From positions 496,001-560,000 of the forward strand of contig JADGEL010000001.1 in NCBI GenBank assembly GCA_016744415.1: a stretch of 64,000 nt of DNA, written 5' to 3'. The stretch comes from Flavobacteriaceae bacterium. Lineage in GTDB: Bacteria; Bacteroidota; Bacteroidia; Flavobacteriales; Flavobacteriaceae. Under the pieces are notes generated by a model. It ran no database searches and had not been told where the DNA came from. It saw nothing but the letters and a program-made list of their open reading frames with translations. Shown in pieces: positions 17,660 to 26,187 of this stretch (position 1 is the first letter of the stretch; the number at the start of each line of letters is the position of its first letter). Both the position numbers and the translations under genes were made by a program.

Positions 17660-18817
17660 TTATTGAATCCAAGATTTATGATAATCTTCTACTTGTAATT
17701 TTAATGCTTCTTCGGTTATTGACATCGGACTGAATGGGTCAATCATAACTGCTAATTCTCCTGTTTCTTTTTTACCTACACTACGCTCTATTGCCCCTGG
17801 ATGTGGCCCGTGAGGAACACCACCGGGGTGTAATGTAATTTGTCCTTTATCAATATTATTTCGACTCATAAAATCTCCATCAACATAATAGAGTAATTCT
17901 TCAGAATCTACATTGCTGTGGTGATAAGGTGCTGGAATTGATTTTGGGTGATAATCGTACATTCTTGGTACAAAACTACACACTACAAATCCGGCAGATT
18001 CCCATGTTTGATGAATTGGTGGTGGCATGTGAATGCGACCTGTAATCGGTTCAAAATCATGAATAGAAAATGCATACGGATAGTTAAATCCATCCCATCC
18101 AACTACATCAAATGGGTGATTACTATAGGTGTATTCCCACATGATTCCTTGCTTTTTAATTTTAACCAAAAAATTACCTTTTTCGTCATGTGCTTTTAAA
18201 TCTTGTGGCAATCGTATATCGCGCTCACAAAAAGGTGAGTGTTCTAATAATTGTCCAAAGTTGTTGCGATATCTTTTAGGTGTAAAAATAGGTTGAAAAG
18301 ATTCTACATATAAAATTCGATTTTCTTCCGTATCAAAATCCATTTGATAAATGGTTCCTTTTGGGATGATTAAATAATCACCATACTTAAAAGGAATGTT
18401 CCCGTAATTTGTTCTCAAAGTCCCTGAACCAACATGAATAAATAACATTTCATCGGCATCACCATTTTTATAAAAGTAATCTTTAGAAAAAGATTTAGGC
18501 GCTGCCAAACCAATATGTAAATCGCTGTTTACAAATAAGGTTTTTCTACTATCTAAAAAGTCATTTTCGGGCTGTAAAGAAAACCCTTTAAAGCTTAACG
18601 CTTTCATGTTTTTTTCAATTGCAACCTTAGGAGCAACAGATCCCAAATTTTTAATTTCAGAGACTACTGTTGGAGGATACAAGTGGTATAATAGAGATGA
18701 CATACCTGCAAAACCAGCAGTACCAAATAATTCTTCTTGATACAAGCCTCCTTCTGGATTCTCAAAAGTGGTGTGCCTTTTTGGTGGGATTTTTCCTAAA
18801 CTGTGATATCTTGACAT
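17660..18817 (-). CDS. hmgA: Homogentisate 1,2-dioxygenase
   Basis: A 385-residue cupin-type ring-cleaving dioxygenase that opens homogentisate to maleylacetoacetate. It starts MSRYHSLGKIPPKRHTTF, typical of the family. The iron-site segment RIHMPPPIHQTWESAGF (about 261-277) supplies His and Glu ligands, and TLHPGGVPHGPHPGA (about 331-345) supplies the late His. It is shorter than the human enzyme (about 445 residues), in line with the Bacteroidota forms. It lies 8 nt after the aminotransferase gene, so the two are probably translationally linked. Its product must be isomerised before fahA can act, yet no isomerase gene is in this cluster. Confidence 0.94.
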   Translation of the reverse strand: MSRYHSLGKIPPKRHTTFENPEGGLYQEELFGTAGFAGMSSLLYHLYPPTVVSEIKNLGSVAPKVAIEKNMKALSFKGFSLQPENDFLDSRKTLFVNSDLHIGLAAPKSFSKDYFYKNGDADEMLFIHVGSGTLRTNYGNIPFKYGDYLIIPKGTIYQMDFDTEENRILYVESFQPIFTPKRYRNNFGQLLEHSPFCERDIRLPQDLKAHDEKGNFLVKIKKQGIMWEYTYSNHPFDVVGWDGFNYPYAFSIHDFEPITGRIHMPPPIHQTWESAGFVVCSFVPRMYDYHPKSIPAPYHHSNVDSEELLYYVDGDFMSRNNIDKGQITLHPGGVPHGPHPGAIERSVGKKETGELAVMIDPFSPMSITEEALKLQVEDYHKSWIQ

Positions 18818-18825
18818 AATGTGTC

Positions 18826-19929
18826 TTATTTATAAATTGATGAAAGCCCTTTCATTAAAACAGTATTTGCTTTTCTATTTCCAATTGTGATTCGTACTCC
18901 ATTTGGTGCTCCAAACTTATCACATGGTCGTACCATAACTCCAAATTCAAGTAACTTGTTGGTAAACAAATGTAAGTCCATTGGTGGGTCAAGGAAAATA
19001 AAATTTGTTTGTGTTGGCCAATAATTGATTCCTAAATTTTCAAACTCTTTATACAACCACTCTTTTTCGGTTTTTATTAAATCAACTGTCTTTTTTAAAT
19101 GATCAAAATCTCCTAAAGCAGCAATTCCTGCAACTTGTGACAAGGTATTAATCATGAAGGGGCGTTGAATATTTTCGATATAAGCAGTGATTTTTTTAGT
19201 TGCTATTCCATATCCTAAACGGATTCCTGCCAATCCATATGACTTTGAAAAACTATGAACCCCAATCACGTTTTTACCTTGGTTAATATAATCAATTGCT
19301 CTTGGATAATCAAGCGCATCAGAAAAATGATAATAAACCTCATCATAAACTACTACAACATGATTCGGAACACTATTGATAAGAGCATCCATTTTCTCTT
19401 TGTTTGTATAGGTTCCAGTTGGATTGTTAGGGTTCGTAATAAAAATAATTCTTGTATTAGGTGTGATTGCATTCAGAATTGCTTCAACATCTAAAGTGTA
19501 ATTTACAGGTTCTAATGGCACATCAACAACAACAGCTCCTTCACTTTCTATCAAATTTTTGTATGCAATAAAAGTAGGAGTGCTAATAATACACTCTAAA
19601 CCTGGAGTTAAAAAAGCCCGAGTTATCAATTCTAAAATTTCACTTCCACCATTTGCTGTAAAAATAGTTTGAGGAGTAAATATAGGAGTGGCTTTACAAA
19701 TAGCATCTTTTAATAATGCGTCATCTCTAAATCCGTATTCATGTAAATTTGAAATATTATCTACGATAGCTTTCATCGCTTTTGGTGATGGCCCTAAGAT
19801 ATTTTCATTCGATGATAATTTCCATAATTCATCAAAACTTTTAGATTGTTTTAACTCGCTTCTTGTAATACCTCCATCATAATCTTTCTGATTAATGAAG
19901 GTTTTAAATATTGTATTTGTATCTCCCAT
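18826..19929 (-). CDS. Class I/II aminotransferase (HisC-like), probably aromatic amino acid transaminase
   Basis: A 367-residue PLP-dependent fold-type I aminotransferase resembling histidinol-phosphate aminotransferase. Visible are the NPNNPTGTY motif (Asn and Pro around the cofactor), DEVYYHF with the Asp that contacts the pyridine nitrogen, and the Schiff-base Lys in VHSFSKSYGLAGIRLGY. The C-terminal Arg region is GAPNGVRITIGNR. As the first gene of the tyrosine operon it most likely removes the amino group of tyrosine to give 4-hydroxyphenylpyruvate. The histidine biosynthetic role suggested by homology is less likely here because no his genes are near. A perfect 16-bp palindrome lies 10 nt upstream of its start. 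Confidence 0.85.
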   Translation of the reverse strand: MGDTNTIFKTFINQKDYDGGITRSELKQSKSFDELWKLSSNENILGPSPKAMKAIVDNISNLHEYGFRDDALLKDAICKATPIFTPQTIFTANGGSEILELITRAFLTPGLECIISTPTFIAYKNLIESEGAVVVDVPLEPVNYTLDVEAILNAITPNTRIIFITNPNNPTGTYTNKEKMDALINSVPNHVVVVYDEVYYHFSDALDYPRAIDYINQGKNVIGVHSFSKSYGLAGIRLGYGIATKKITAYIENIQRPFMINTLSQVAGIAALGDFDHLKKTVDLIKTEKEWLYKEFENLGINYWPTQTNFIFLDPPMDLHLFTNKLLEFGVMVRPCDKFGAPNGVRITIGNRKANTVLMKGLSSIYK

Positions 19930-19939
19930 AAAGGCTAAA

Positions 19940-19955
19940 TTACTTCAATAAGTAA
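19940..19955. promoter_or_regulatory. Perfect palindrome, candidate operator of the tyrosine operon
   Basis: TTACTT-CAAT-AAGTAA is a perfect 6-bp inverted repeat with a 4-nt centre, ending 10 nt before the aminotransferase start. It lies between that gene and the divergent Lrp/AsnC regulator, so it is a natural candidate for the regulator's binding site. A second, weaker pair (TATGC at 20010 and GCATA at 20027) lies nearer the regulator. Confidence 0.45.
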
Positions 19956-20038
19956 CTGTGTTTTTATTTTATCCTCGCTATTAAAAGATATTCAGTTTTT
20001 TATTCTGTATATGCTACTATTACTATGCATAAATTCTT

Positions 20039-20046
20039 TAAATTTG
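20039..20046 (+). promoter_or_regulatory. TAnnTTTG -7 element of the Lrp/AsnC gene
   Basis: TAAATTTG, a perfect match, lies 29 nt before the ATG at 20076, giving a leader of about 22 nt. No -33 TTG at standard spacing. Confidence 0.6.
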
Positions 20047-20075
20047 GAAAATTGATTGTTTAAACGAAAAATAAG

Positions 20076-20564
20076 ATGAGTTATAAGCTTGATAAAACCG
20101 ATTATAAAATTCTTGGATTATTACAAGAGAATTGCAGAATTACAACTAAAAAATTAGCCGAAAAACTAAACCTTTCAACTTCACCTGTTTTTGAACGGAT
20201 CAAAAAATTAGAAAATGAGGGGTATATTGATAATTATGTAGCTTTATTAAATGAGCGAAAAATAGGGCTAAAGCAAACTATTTTTATTGGAGTAACACTA
20301 AAAGGGCACACGAGAAGTTTTTTAGAGAAGTTTTTAAAACAAGTAAACTCTTTTCCTGAAGTAATGGAGTGTTATCAAGTTTCTGGAAACTTTGATTATC
20401 TATTAAAAATTGTTATTGCAGACATGGATGCCTATGAAAAATTTGTACAAACCAAACTGTCTTTAATTTCAGAATTGGGAAATGTGCATAGCTATATTGC
20501 TATCAAAAAAGGAAAGCAAACAACAAGGTTAGATTTAAAATCGGTTGCTGATGTGGTGAAATAA
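20076..20564 (+). CDS. Lrp/AsnC-family transcriptional regulator
   Basis: A 162-residue regulator. The N-terminal winged helix-turn-helix (about 5-60) shows the AsnC signature DKTDYKILGLLQENCRITTK then KLAEKLNLSTSPVFERIKKLENEGYI. The C-terminal RAM/effector-binding domain (about 68-150) contains GVTLKGHTRSF and VMECYQVSGNFDYLLKIVIADMDAY, the segment that binds amino acids. It is divergent from the phenylalanine/tyrosine catabolic operon, so it probably controls that operon in response to an aromatic amino acid or a pathway intermediate. This is inferred from position. It overlaps no other gene; the next gene is convergent and ends at 20565, the following base. Confidence 0.94.
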   Translation: MSYKLDKTDYKILGLLQENCRITTKKLAEKLNLSTSPVFERIKKLENEGYIDNYVALLNERKIGLKQTIFIGVTLKGHTRSFLEKFLKQVNSFPEVMECYQVSGNFDYLLKIVIADMDAYEKFVQTKLSLISELGNVHSYIAIKKGKQTTRLDLKSVADVVK

Positions 20565-21134
20565 TTATAATTTTTTGTATTCTCTAGCAACTACTTCTAA
20601 TTCAGCATACCAATCTTCACCAAATTTTCTTATGAGTGCTTGCTTTACAAATTTATACACAGGTACTTGTAGCTCTTTCCCTAATGTACAAGCATCTCCA
20701 CAGATATGCCACTTATGATAATTAACCGCAGCAAACTCAGAATACTGTTGCACTCTTACCGGATATAAATGACAGGAAATTGGTTTTTTCCATGAAATGG
20801 CTCCTTGATTATAGGCTTCTTCTATTCCGCAAAGTGCTATTTCATTATCATCAAAAATTACATAAGCACAGTCTTTTCCGTCAATTAAAGTAGTTTCATG
20901 TTCGCCATCAATTGTTGTAAACAAGCCTTGTTCTTCAATTGCTTTGATCCCTTCTTTTCGCAAAAAAGGTTTTACTTTTGGATAAATGTCGGTCAAAATT
21001 TTTAGTTCATCTTCTTCTAACGGGGCACCCGCATCACCATCAACACAGCAAGTACCTTTACAGGCTGAAAGATTACATACAAATTCTTTTTCGATAATGT
21101 CTTCAGACAAAATGGTTTTACCTAATTGTATCAT
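20565..21134 (-). CDS. DUF3109 family cysteine-rich protein
   Basis: A 189-residue cytoplasmic protein when started at MIQLGKT (21134); a frame from 21149 adds five residues but would overlap the promoter. Conserved Cys clusters are visible: FVCNLSACKGTCCVDGDAG near the N-terminus, then CAYV, CGIEEA, CHLYPVR and ICGDACTLG. These suggest a bound metal or iron-sulfur cluster. The family is widespread in Bacteroidota and its function is not established. A TAnnTTTG element ends only 4 nt before the chosen start, implying a leaderless transcript. It ends one base after the convergent Lrp gene. Confidence 0.85.
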   Translation of the reverse strand: MIQLGKTILSEDIIEKEFVCNLSACKGTCCVDGDAGAPLEEDELKILTDIYPKVKPFLRKEGIKAIEEQGLFTTIDGEHETTLIDGKDCAYVIFDDNEIALCGIEEAYNQGAISWKKPISCHLYPVRVQQYSEFAAVNYHKWHICGDACTLGKELQVPVYKFVKQALIRKFGEDWYAELEVVAREYKKL

Positions 21135-21138
21135 GGGG

Positions 21139-21146
21139 CAAAAATA
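21139..21146 (-). promoter_or_regulatory. TAnnTTTG -7 element of the DUF3109 gene
   Basis: TATTTTTG on the minus strand, immediately followed by CCCC and the ATG at 21134. Transcription would start at or within a few bases of the start codon. Confidence 0.6.
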
Positions 21147-21190
21147 CATTTTTTATTTACTATTTTTAACCGAGAATTTAGTTTGTTTCC

Positions 21191-21198
21191 TATTTTTG
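21191..21198 (+). promoter_or_regulatory. TAnnTTTG -7 element of the marC gene
   Basis: TATTTTTG, a perfect match, 20 nt before the ATG at 21219, giving a short leader of about 13 nt. Confidence 0.6.
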
Positions 21199-21218
21199 CA
21201 ACATAAAAAACCAACGAC

Positions 21219-21797
21219 ATGAATTTTAATTTTAAAGAAATTTTTACCGCTTTTATGATTTTATTTGCGGTGATTGATATTATCGGAAATATCCCTCTAG
21301 TAATCGATTTACGTAAAAAAGCAGGGCATATAGAATCTGGAAAAGCATCCTTTATTGCAGGAATTATTATGATCGCTTTCCTTTTTTTAGGAAAAAGTTT
21401 ACTAACTCTTATCGGAATAGACGTACACTCTTTTGCTGTAGCTGGTGCGTTTATCTTGTTTTTTATCGCATTAGAAATGATTTTAGGAATTACACTTTAT
21501 AAAGATGAAGAAACCAGTACAATGACTGCATCTGTTTTTCCATTGGCCTTTCCTTTGATTGCAGGCCCAGGGAGTTTAACCACACTACTTTCGTTAAGAG
21601 CAGAATTCAATCTTGAAAACATCATTATTGCAGTTTTATTAAATGTAATAGTAATTTTTATTGTGCTAAAAACATCCAAAAAAATAGAAAAGATAATTGG
21701 CCCTAACGGAATTCAAATCGTTAGAAAAATATTTGGAGTTATTTTATTAGCAATTGCCGTAAAACTTTTTGCAGCAAATATTAAGATGTTGTTTTAA
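21219..21797 (+). CDS. MarC family integral membrane protein
   Basis: A 192-residue inner-membrane protein with six predicted membrane segments. Family hallmarks are visible: an early acidic/Asn turn in FAVIDIIGNIPLVIDLRKK, and FPLAFPLIAGPGSLTTLLSL in the middle, the conserved PLaxPGPG-type loop. MarC was once linked to multidrug resistance, a claim later withdrawn for the E. coli protein, so the transported substrate is unknown. It is monocistronic, with its own promoter and a bidirectional terminator shared with glmS. Confidence 0.88.
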   Translation: MNFNFKEIFTAFMILFAVIDIIGNIPLVIDLRKKAGHIESGKASFIAGIIMIAFLFLGKSLLTLIGIDVHSFAVAGAFILFFIALEMILGITLYKDEETSTMTASVFPLAFPLIAGPGSLTTLLSLRAEFNLENIIIAVLLNVIVIFIVLKTSKKIEKIIGPNGIQIVRKIFGVILLAIAVKLFAANIKMLF

Positions 21798-21815
21798 TTA
21801 AAACTTTGCCCAAAC

Positions 21816-21859
21816 AAAAAAGAGTTGAATAATCTAAAATGGTTACTCAACTCTTTTTT
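21816..21859. terminator. Bidirectional terminator between marC and glmS
   Basis: A 13-bp stem (AAAAAAGAGTTGA paired with TCAACTCTTTTTT) with an 18-nt loop. Both strands end in T runs, and it serves both convergent genes. Confidence 0.82.
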
Positions 21860-21876
21860 ATTATTTCAGAAATTTA

Positions 21877-23727
21877 TTATTCTACCGTAACCGATTTTGC
21901 TAAATTTCTTGGCTGATCAACATTACAATTTCTCATAACCGCAATATGATATGATAATAATTGTAACGGAATTGTAGTCAATAATGGAGTAAATGCTTCT
22001 TCTGTTTCAGGGATCTCAATTACATGATCTGCAATTTCTTTTACCTGTGTATCTCCTTCGGTAACAACTGCAATAATTTTCCCTTTTCTAGATTTTATCT
22101 CCTGAATATTACTTACCACTTTTTCATAATGGCCCTTATTTATCGCAATCACAAATACTGGCATTCTATCATCAATTAAAGCAATTGGTCCGTGTTTCAT
22201 TTCTGCTGCAGGATACCCTTCGGCATGTATATAAGAAATTTCTTTCAATTTTAATGCGCCTTCTAAAGCAACAGGGAAATTAAATCCTCTACCTAAATAC
22301 AAACAGTTATTAGAAAGTAAATATGTTTTTGCAATTTCTTTAATATGGTCATCAATTTTTAAAAGACTTGCTATTTTTTGAGGAATCAATTCTAATTCTT
22401 GCAAATACATATGATATTTTGAAGATGACATTGTTCCTTTTACATTTGCCAATCTCAATGCCATCAAACTTAAAACTGTAATTTGGGTTGTAAATGCTTT
22501 GGTTGAAGCTACACCAATCTCTGGTCCTGCATGTGTATATGATCCTGCATCTGATTCTCTTGCAATAGACGAGCCCACTACGTTACAAACACCATACACA
22601 AAAGCTCCTTTTTCTTTAGCTAATTTTATTGCAGCTAAAGTATCTGCCGTTTCACCAGACTGCGATATAGCAATTACAATATCTTTTTCTGTTAAAATTG
22701 GATTTCGATATCTAAACTCAGATGCATATTCTACCTCAACAGGGATTCTTGCAAAATCCTCAAAAAGGTATTCTGCAACCAAACCTGCGTGCCATGAAGT
22801 GCCACATGCTACAATTATAATACGATTTGCATTGGTAAATTTTTCTAAATTATTATCCACCCCACTCAATCTAATTATACCTTGGTCTGCTATTAATCTT
22901 CCTCTATAGGTATCCGTTATTGCATTAGGCTGTTCATGAATCTCTTTGAGCATAAAGTGATCATATCCACCTTTTTCAATCTGCTCAAGATTCATTTTTA
23001 ACTCTTGAACTTGTGGGGTAATTAAAGAATCATCTTTTATTTTACGAATCTTAATTTCTTTGTTTTTTCTGATAATTGCCATTTCTTCATCCTCCAAATA
23101 AATAGCGTCTTTGGTATATTCAATAAAAGGTGAAGCGTCAGAAGCAACAAAGAATTCTTTATTTTCTTTTCCTATACCTATTGCAATTGGGCTTCCTAAT
23201 TTTGCTACAATTATCTCATCTGGTTTTGCTTTATCAAAAACAGCAATAGCATAAGCACCAATAACTTGATTTAAGGCTATTTGAACTGCCTTTCCTAATT
23301 TGCAATCATGTGTTTTTTTAACTTCTTCGATAAGGTTAACTAAAACCTCTGTGTCTGTGTCACTTTGAAAAGTATAACCTCTTTTTATGAGTTCCTTTTT
23401 TATTGCATCGTAATTTTCGATGATTCCATTATGGATAATCACCAATTCACCAGAATTAGAAACATGTGGGTGAGAATTTACATTATTAGGAACTCCATGG
23501 GTTGCCCAACGTGTGTGACCAAAACCGATGCTTCCTTTTTTAAAAATTCCGTTAATCATAATAGCTTCTAAGTCAGAAACCTTTCCTTTTGTTTTTGATA
23601 TAGAAACATCTTTATCAAAAAGCAAAATTCCTGCGCTATCATAACCGCGATACTCTAAACGTTGTAATCCTTTTATTACTATTGGATACGCATCTCGGTA
23701 TCCAATATAACCTGCAATTCCACACAT
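21877..23727 (-). CDS. glmS: Glutamine--fructose-6-phosphate aminotransferase (isomerizing)
   Basis: A 616-residue enzyme that makes glucosamine-6-phosphate, the first committed step to peptidoglycan and lipopolysaccharide amino sugars. The N-terminal glutaminase domain starts MCGIAGYIG with the catalytic Cys after Met removal; GFGHTRWATHG and HNGIIENY follow. Two SIS isomerase domains come next (IVACGTSWHAGLVAEY, then AISQSGETADTLAA and STKAFTTQI), and the C-terminus reads RNLAKSVTVE. The length is standard. It is 17 nt after the DUF4270 gene, in an operon with that gene and a glycogen-synthase-like gene. I saw no glmS ribozyme, which is expected outside Firmicutes. Confidence 0.97.
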   Translation of the reverse strand: MCGIAGYIGYRDAYPIVIKGLQRLEYRGYDSAGILLFDKDVSISKTKGKVSDLEAIMINGIFKKGSIGFGHTRWATHGVPNNVNSHPHVSNSGELVIIHNGIIENYDAIKKELIKRGYTFQSDTDTEVLVNLIEEVKKTHDCKLGKAVQIALNQVIGAYAIAVFDKAKPDEIIVAKLGSPIAIGIGKENKEFFVASDASPFIEYTKDAIYLEDEEMAIIRKNKEIKIRKIKDDSLITPQVQELKMNLEQIEKGGYDHFMLKEIHEQPNAITDTYRGRLIADQGIIRLSGVDNNLEKFTNANRIIIVACGTSWHAGLVAEYLFEDFARIPVEVEYASEFRYRNPILTEKDIVIAISQSGETADTLAAIKLAKEKGAFVYGVCNVVGSSIARESDAGSYTHAGPEIGVASTKAFTTQITVLSLMALRLANVKGTMSSSKYHMYLQELELIPQKIASLLKIDDHIKEIAKTYLLSNNCLYLGRGFNFPVALEGALKLKEISYIHAEGYPAAEMKHGPIALIDDRMPVFVIAINKGHYEKVVSNIQEIKSRKGKIIAVVTEGDTQVKEIADHVIEIPETEEAFTPLLTTIPLQLLSYHIAVMRNCNVDQPRNLAKSVTVE

Positions 23728-23744
23728 AGCAATGTTTGTATTAG

Positions 23745-25265
23745 TTAGTTGTTTATTTCTGTATAAGTAATTTCTAGTTTTACTCTTTTTTCTATATCGG
23801 TAGTAGTATTACCGTGTAAAATAATTCCTTTAGGGTTCCAGCTATAATCTTTTACTTCAAAATCAGTAAAGTCAATTGGGAAATCAGAATTATTAAAAAC
23901 CTTCAACGCTAATTTAGATGGCTCTATTGCATCTTCAGACGCTAATATTTTTGAAACATAATCTGTTATATTTATTTTATATAAGATTGGGGTTGGATTG
24001 TCTTCGTCATCATCATACTCTATACCGCCTCCAAAAGAAGCTACGCCTTCAAATAAAAAGTCTGTTAAATGAATGCTTTCATCATAATTGTACAAAAGTA
24101 AACGATCAGGAATTATAGATAAGTCTGCTGTTTGATCTATATAAAATATCAAGTTTGCATCATTTATTAACCAATTATTACTTCTCAATTCTGCTAAATC
24201 ATCTTCAGTAAATAAATCTAGTAAAGCTATTGACCCAGCAGCACCTTGAACAAATAGTTGAGCATCGCCAAATACTTCATCAGGATTGTTTATTATTGGT
24301 TCTGCATTAGAACCTGTATAGTCTCTTGTATATTTATTATTTGTAACACCTCCAAAATTAAATGAAACTGTTTGCTTTGTTCTTTTTTCAAACTCAGTAT
24401 TTGTATAATAAATAGTCATCGTAGCGCCTGAAAAATCTAATGTCATTAATGATGCTTCTGGATCCATCATTTCTGGACTTGCCTCTATATACAAGCCGTT
24501 GAAAAAATCAACAAACGCTGCTGTAGATTCAAATACTGCAGGATTGTTCAAAAAATTAGTTGCAAACCATTCCTCATTTAATGGAATTTTTAATGTTGGT
24601 GCAGCATCAACTCTTTTTATCGTATCAACATTGTAAATGCCATTCTCAAGGTCTTGTGTAATTTCTCTTCTTTCAACATACAAAACAGTATCTTTTTCAT
24701 TCGGAATAAATGTTCCTGAATAAAAGGGCGTCATATGCTGATTAAAGTCATCATCTGTATAATAGTTTAATTCTTCAGACGGATTATCAGGGTCTAAGGT
24801 GTTTAAATAGGTTTGTAATTCTGATATTTTTAACCTAAATGCAACATCTTGATTACCAATAATAGAATCTAACTCAAATTCTGGAGAACCATTTTCATAA
24901 TCTCCAATTTGGGTAGCATAATAAGGAATATTCAAAATAATAGTGTCTATTGATGGATCTAAACCAAAATCAATATCAGTGTTAAAAGTTAATTGACCAA
25001 TAACCGAAGCATCAATTTGCCCAAAATCATCATTCTTATAAACGCCTAATAAATATTGATTTAATTTATTTGCTAATCTTTTTTCTATGTTTTTATTATA
25101 CGTTATAACTTCTGAAGTGTATTTTCCTTCTTCAAAAACATTATTGTCAACTATGTTAACACCAACATCATCAATTGAACCTTCGCAAGCCAGTAATCCT
25201 ATAATTAAAAACAAAGAAATCCCTCCTTGTTTTAAAACATTCACAACTTTTGTTGTCATAAACAA
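23745..25265 (-). CDS. DUF4270 family lipoprotein
   Basis: A 506-residue exported lipoprotein of the Bacteroidota-specific DUF4270 family. The signal peptide ends in LIIGLLACEG, with the lipobox Cys followed by an acidic EGSIDDVG segment. The start may be Met1 (25265) or Met3 (25259). The body is beta-rich with family-type segments (RLANKLNQYLLGVYKNDDFG, IDTIILNIPYY, and a late DYSWNPKGIILHG). The function is not established. It lies between the glycogen-synthase-like gene (14 nt upstream) and glmS (17 nt downstream). This arrangement, repeated in many Flavobacteriia as I recall, hints at a link to envelope sugar metabolism. Confidence 0.88.
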   Translation of the reverse strand: MFMTTKVVNVLKQGGISLFLIIGLLACEGSIDDVGVNIVDNNVFEEGKYTSEVITYNKNIEKRLANKLNQYLLGVYKNDDFGQIDASVIGQLTFNTDIDFGLDPSIDTIILNIPYYATQIGDYENGSPEFELDSIIGNQDVAFRLKISELQTYLNTLDPDNPSEELNYYTDDDFNQHMTPFYSGTFIPNEKDTVLYVERREITQDLENGIYNVDTIKRVDAAPTLKIPLNEEWFATNFLNNPAVFESTAAFVDFFNGLYIEASPEMMDPEASLMTLDFSGATMTIYYTNTEFEKRTKQTVSFNFGGVTNNKYTRDYTGSNAEPIINNPDEVFGDAQLFVQGAAGSIALLDLFTEDDLAELRSNNWLINDANLIFYIDQTADLSIIPDRLLLYNYDESIHLTDFLFEGVASFGGGIEYDDDEDNPTPILYKINITDYVSKILASEDAIEPSKLALKVFNNSDFPIDFTDFEVKDYSWNPKGIILHGNTTTDIEKRVKLEITYTEINN

Positions 25266-25279
25266 TGGTAATTTTTATT

Positions 25280-26083
25280 TTATTGTAAAATTTGAGTTTG
25301 GTAAAATTCTAGATATGCATCAGCAAAATCATCAACAGGATAATAATCTAAAACAGGTTTGTTTAATGATTTAGCATACTCAATCAAATCAGTGTTTAAA
25401 TCTTCGCTTCCTATAATAATTGCATCAGAATTTTCTATGGCAATTTTTTGAAGATTTTCGTGAATCGGTTCATTGATGCTTTCCAAGTTTTCGACTTTGT
25501 CAAAACTAACTTTGTCTTTTAACCCTTGGTTTAACGCTCCAGAAAATCCGTTATTGTATAATGAAGTTACAATTTTACTGTTAGAAAAAAGTGCGTCGTC
25601 TTTGTAATATTCTTTTAAATAGATTGGTAATAAAGATGCCATCCAACCATGAACATGAATAATATCTGGAGCCCAGTTTAATTTTTTTACAGTTTCAACA
25701 ACTCCCTTTACAAAGAAAATCATTCGTTCATCATTATCATCAAACATCTTTCCATCAGCACCTGTATAAGTTGCTTTACGTTTAAAATATTCTTCATTAT
25801 CAATAAAATAAACTTGCATTCTCTCTTTAGGTATCGATGCCACTTTAATAATCAACGGCATGTCCATATCGTTAATTATCATATTCATTCCTGATAGCCT
25901 AATCACTTCATGCAATTGGTGTCTTCTCTCATTAATCACCCCAAACCTTGGCATAAATATTCTTGTTTGTCCACTTTTACCATGAACCATTCTTGCAGTC
26001 TCAAAGGACATTTTTGCCATTTCTGTTTCTGGTAAATAAGGAACGACCTCTGAAGAAACACACAATACTCTCTTATCTTTCAT
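25280..26083 (-). CDS. Truncated glycogen/starch synthase-like protein (GT5 N-terminal domain only)
   Basis: A 267-residue protein matching only the first domain of glycogen/starch synthase. VLCVSSEVVPY opens like the GT5 family and WAPDIIHVHGWMASLLPIYLK matches its conserved DIIHxHdW segment. Two things are missing. The usual KTGGLaDV sugar-nucleotide loop after the first strand is replaced by LPETEMAKMSF, and the whole C-terminal GT-B domain is absent, since a full enzyme has about 470 residues. It is therefore unlikely to make glycogen by itself. It is divergent from panC and heads the operon with DUF4270 and glmS. Whether it is a regulatory or binding protein is unknown. The frame ends in a clean stop, with no sign of recent disruption. 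Confidence 0.85.
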   Translation of the reverse strand: MKDKRVLCVSSEVVPYLPETEMAKMSFETARMVHGKSGQTRIFMPRFGVINERRHQLHEVIRLSGMNMIINDMDMPLIIKVASIPKERMQVYFIDNEEYFKRKATYTGADGKMFDDNDERMIFFVKGVVETVKKLNWAPDIIHVHGWMASLLPIYLKEYYKDDALFSNSKIVTSLYNNGFSGALNQGLKDKVSFDKVENLESINEPIHENLQKIAIENSDAIIIGSEDLNTDLIEYAKSLNKPVLDYYPVDDFADAYLEFYQTQILQ

Positions 26084-26108
26084 CTTGTATTCTGATAATT
26101 AATTTTCG

Positions 26109-26116
26109 CAAAAATA
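26109..26116 (-). promoter_or_regulatory. TAnnTTTG -7 element for the GT5-like/DUF4270/glmS operon
   Basis: TATTTTTG on the minus strand, 25 nt before the ATG at 26083. It is divergent from the panC promoter about 35 nt away. Confidence 0.55.
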
Positions 26117-26149
26117 CGAAAATATATACAGATTTATGTTGTAAAAGAG

Positions 26150-26157
26150 TAAGTTTG
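26150..26157 (+). promoter_or_regulatory. TAnnTTTG -7 element for the panC-panD group
   Basis: TAAGTTTG, perfect match, 30 nt before the panC ATG at 26188. Confidence 0.58.
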
Positions 26158-26187
26158 CACCCCTTTAACAGTAATTAACAGAATCAA

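Noticed and set aside
21797-21877. glmS ribozyme or riboswitch
   Set aside because: The region at the glmS 5' end is only 17 nt from the upstream gene; the hairpin at 21816-21859 is at the 3' end and is a terminator.
22499-22909. 136-residue plus-strand frame inside glmS
   Set aside because: Antisense of a well-supported enzyme with no family features or promoter.
23365-23571. 68-residue plus-strand frame inside glmS
   Set aside because: Antisense shadow, no coding signs.
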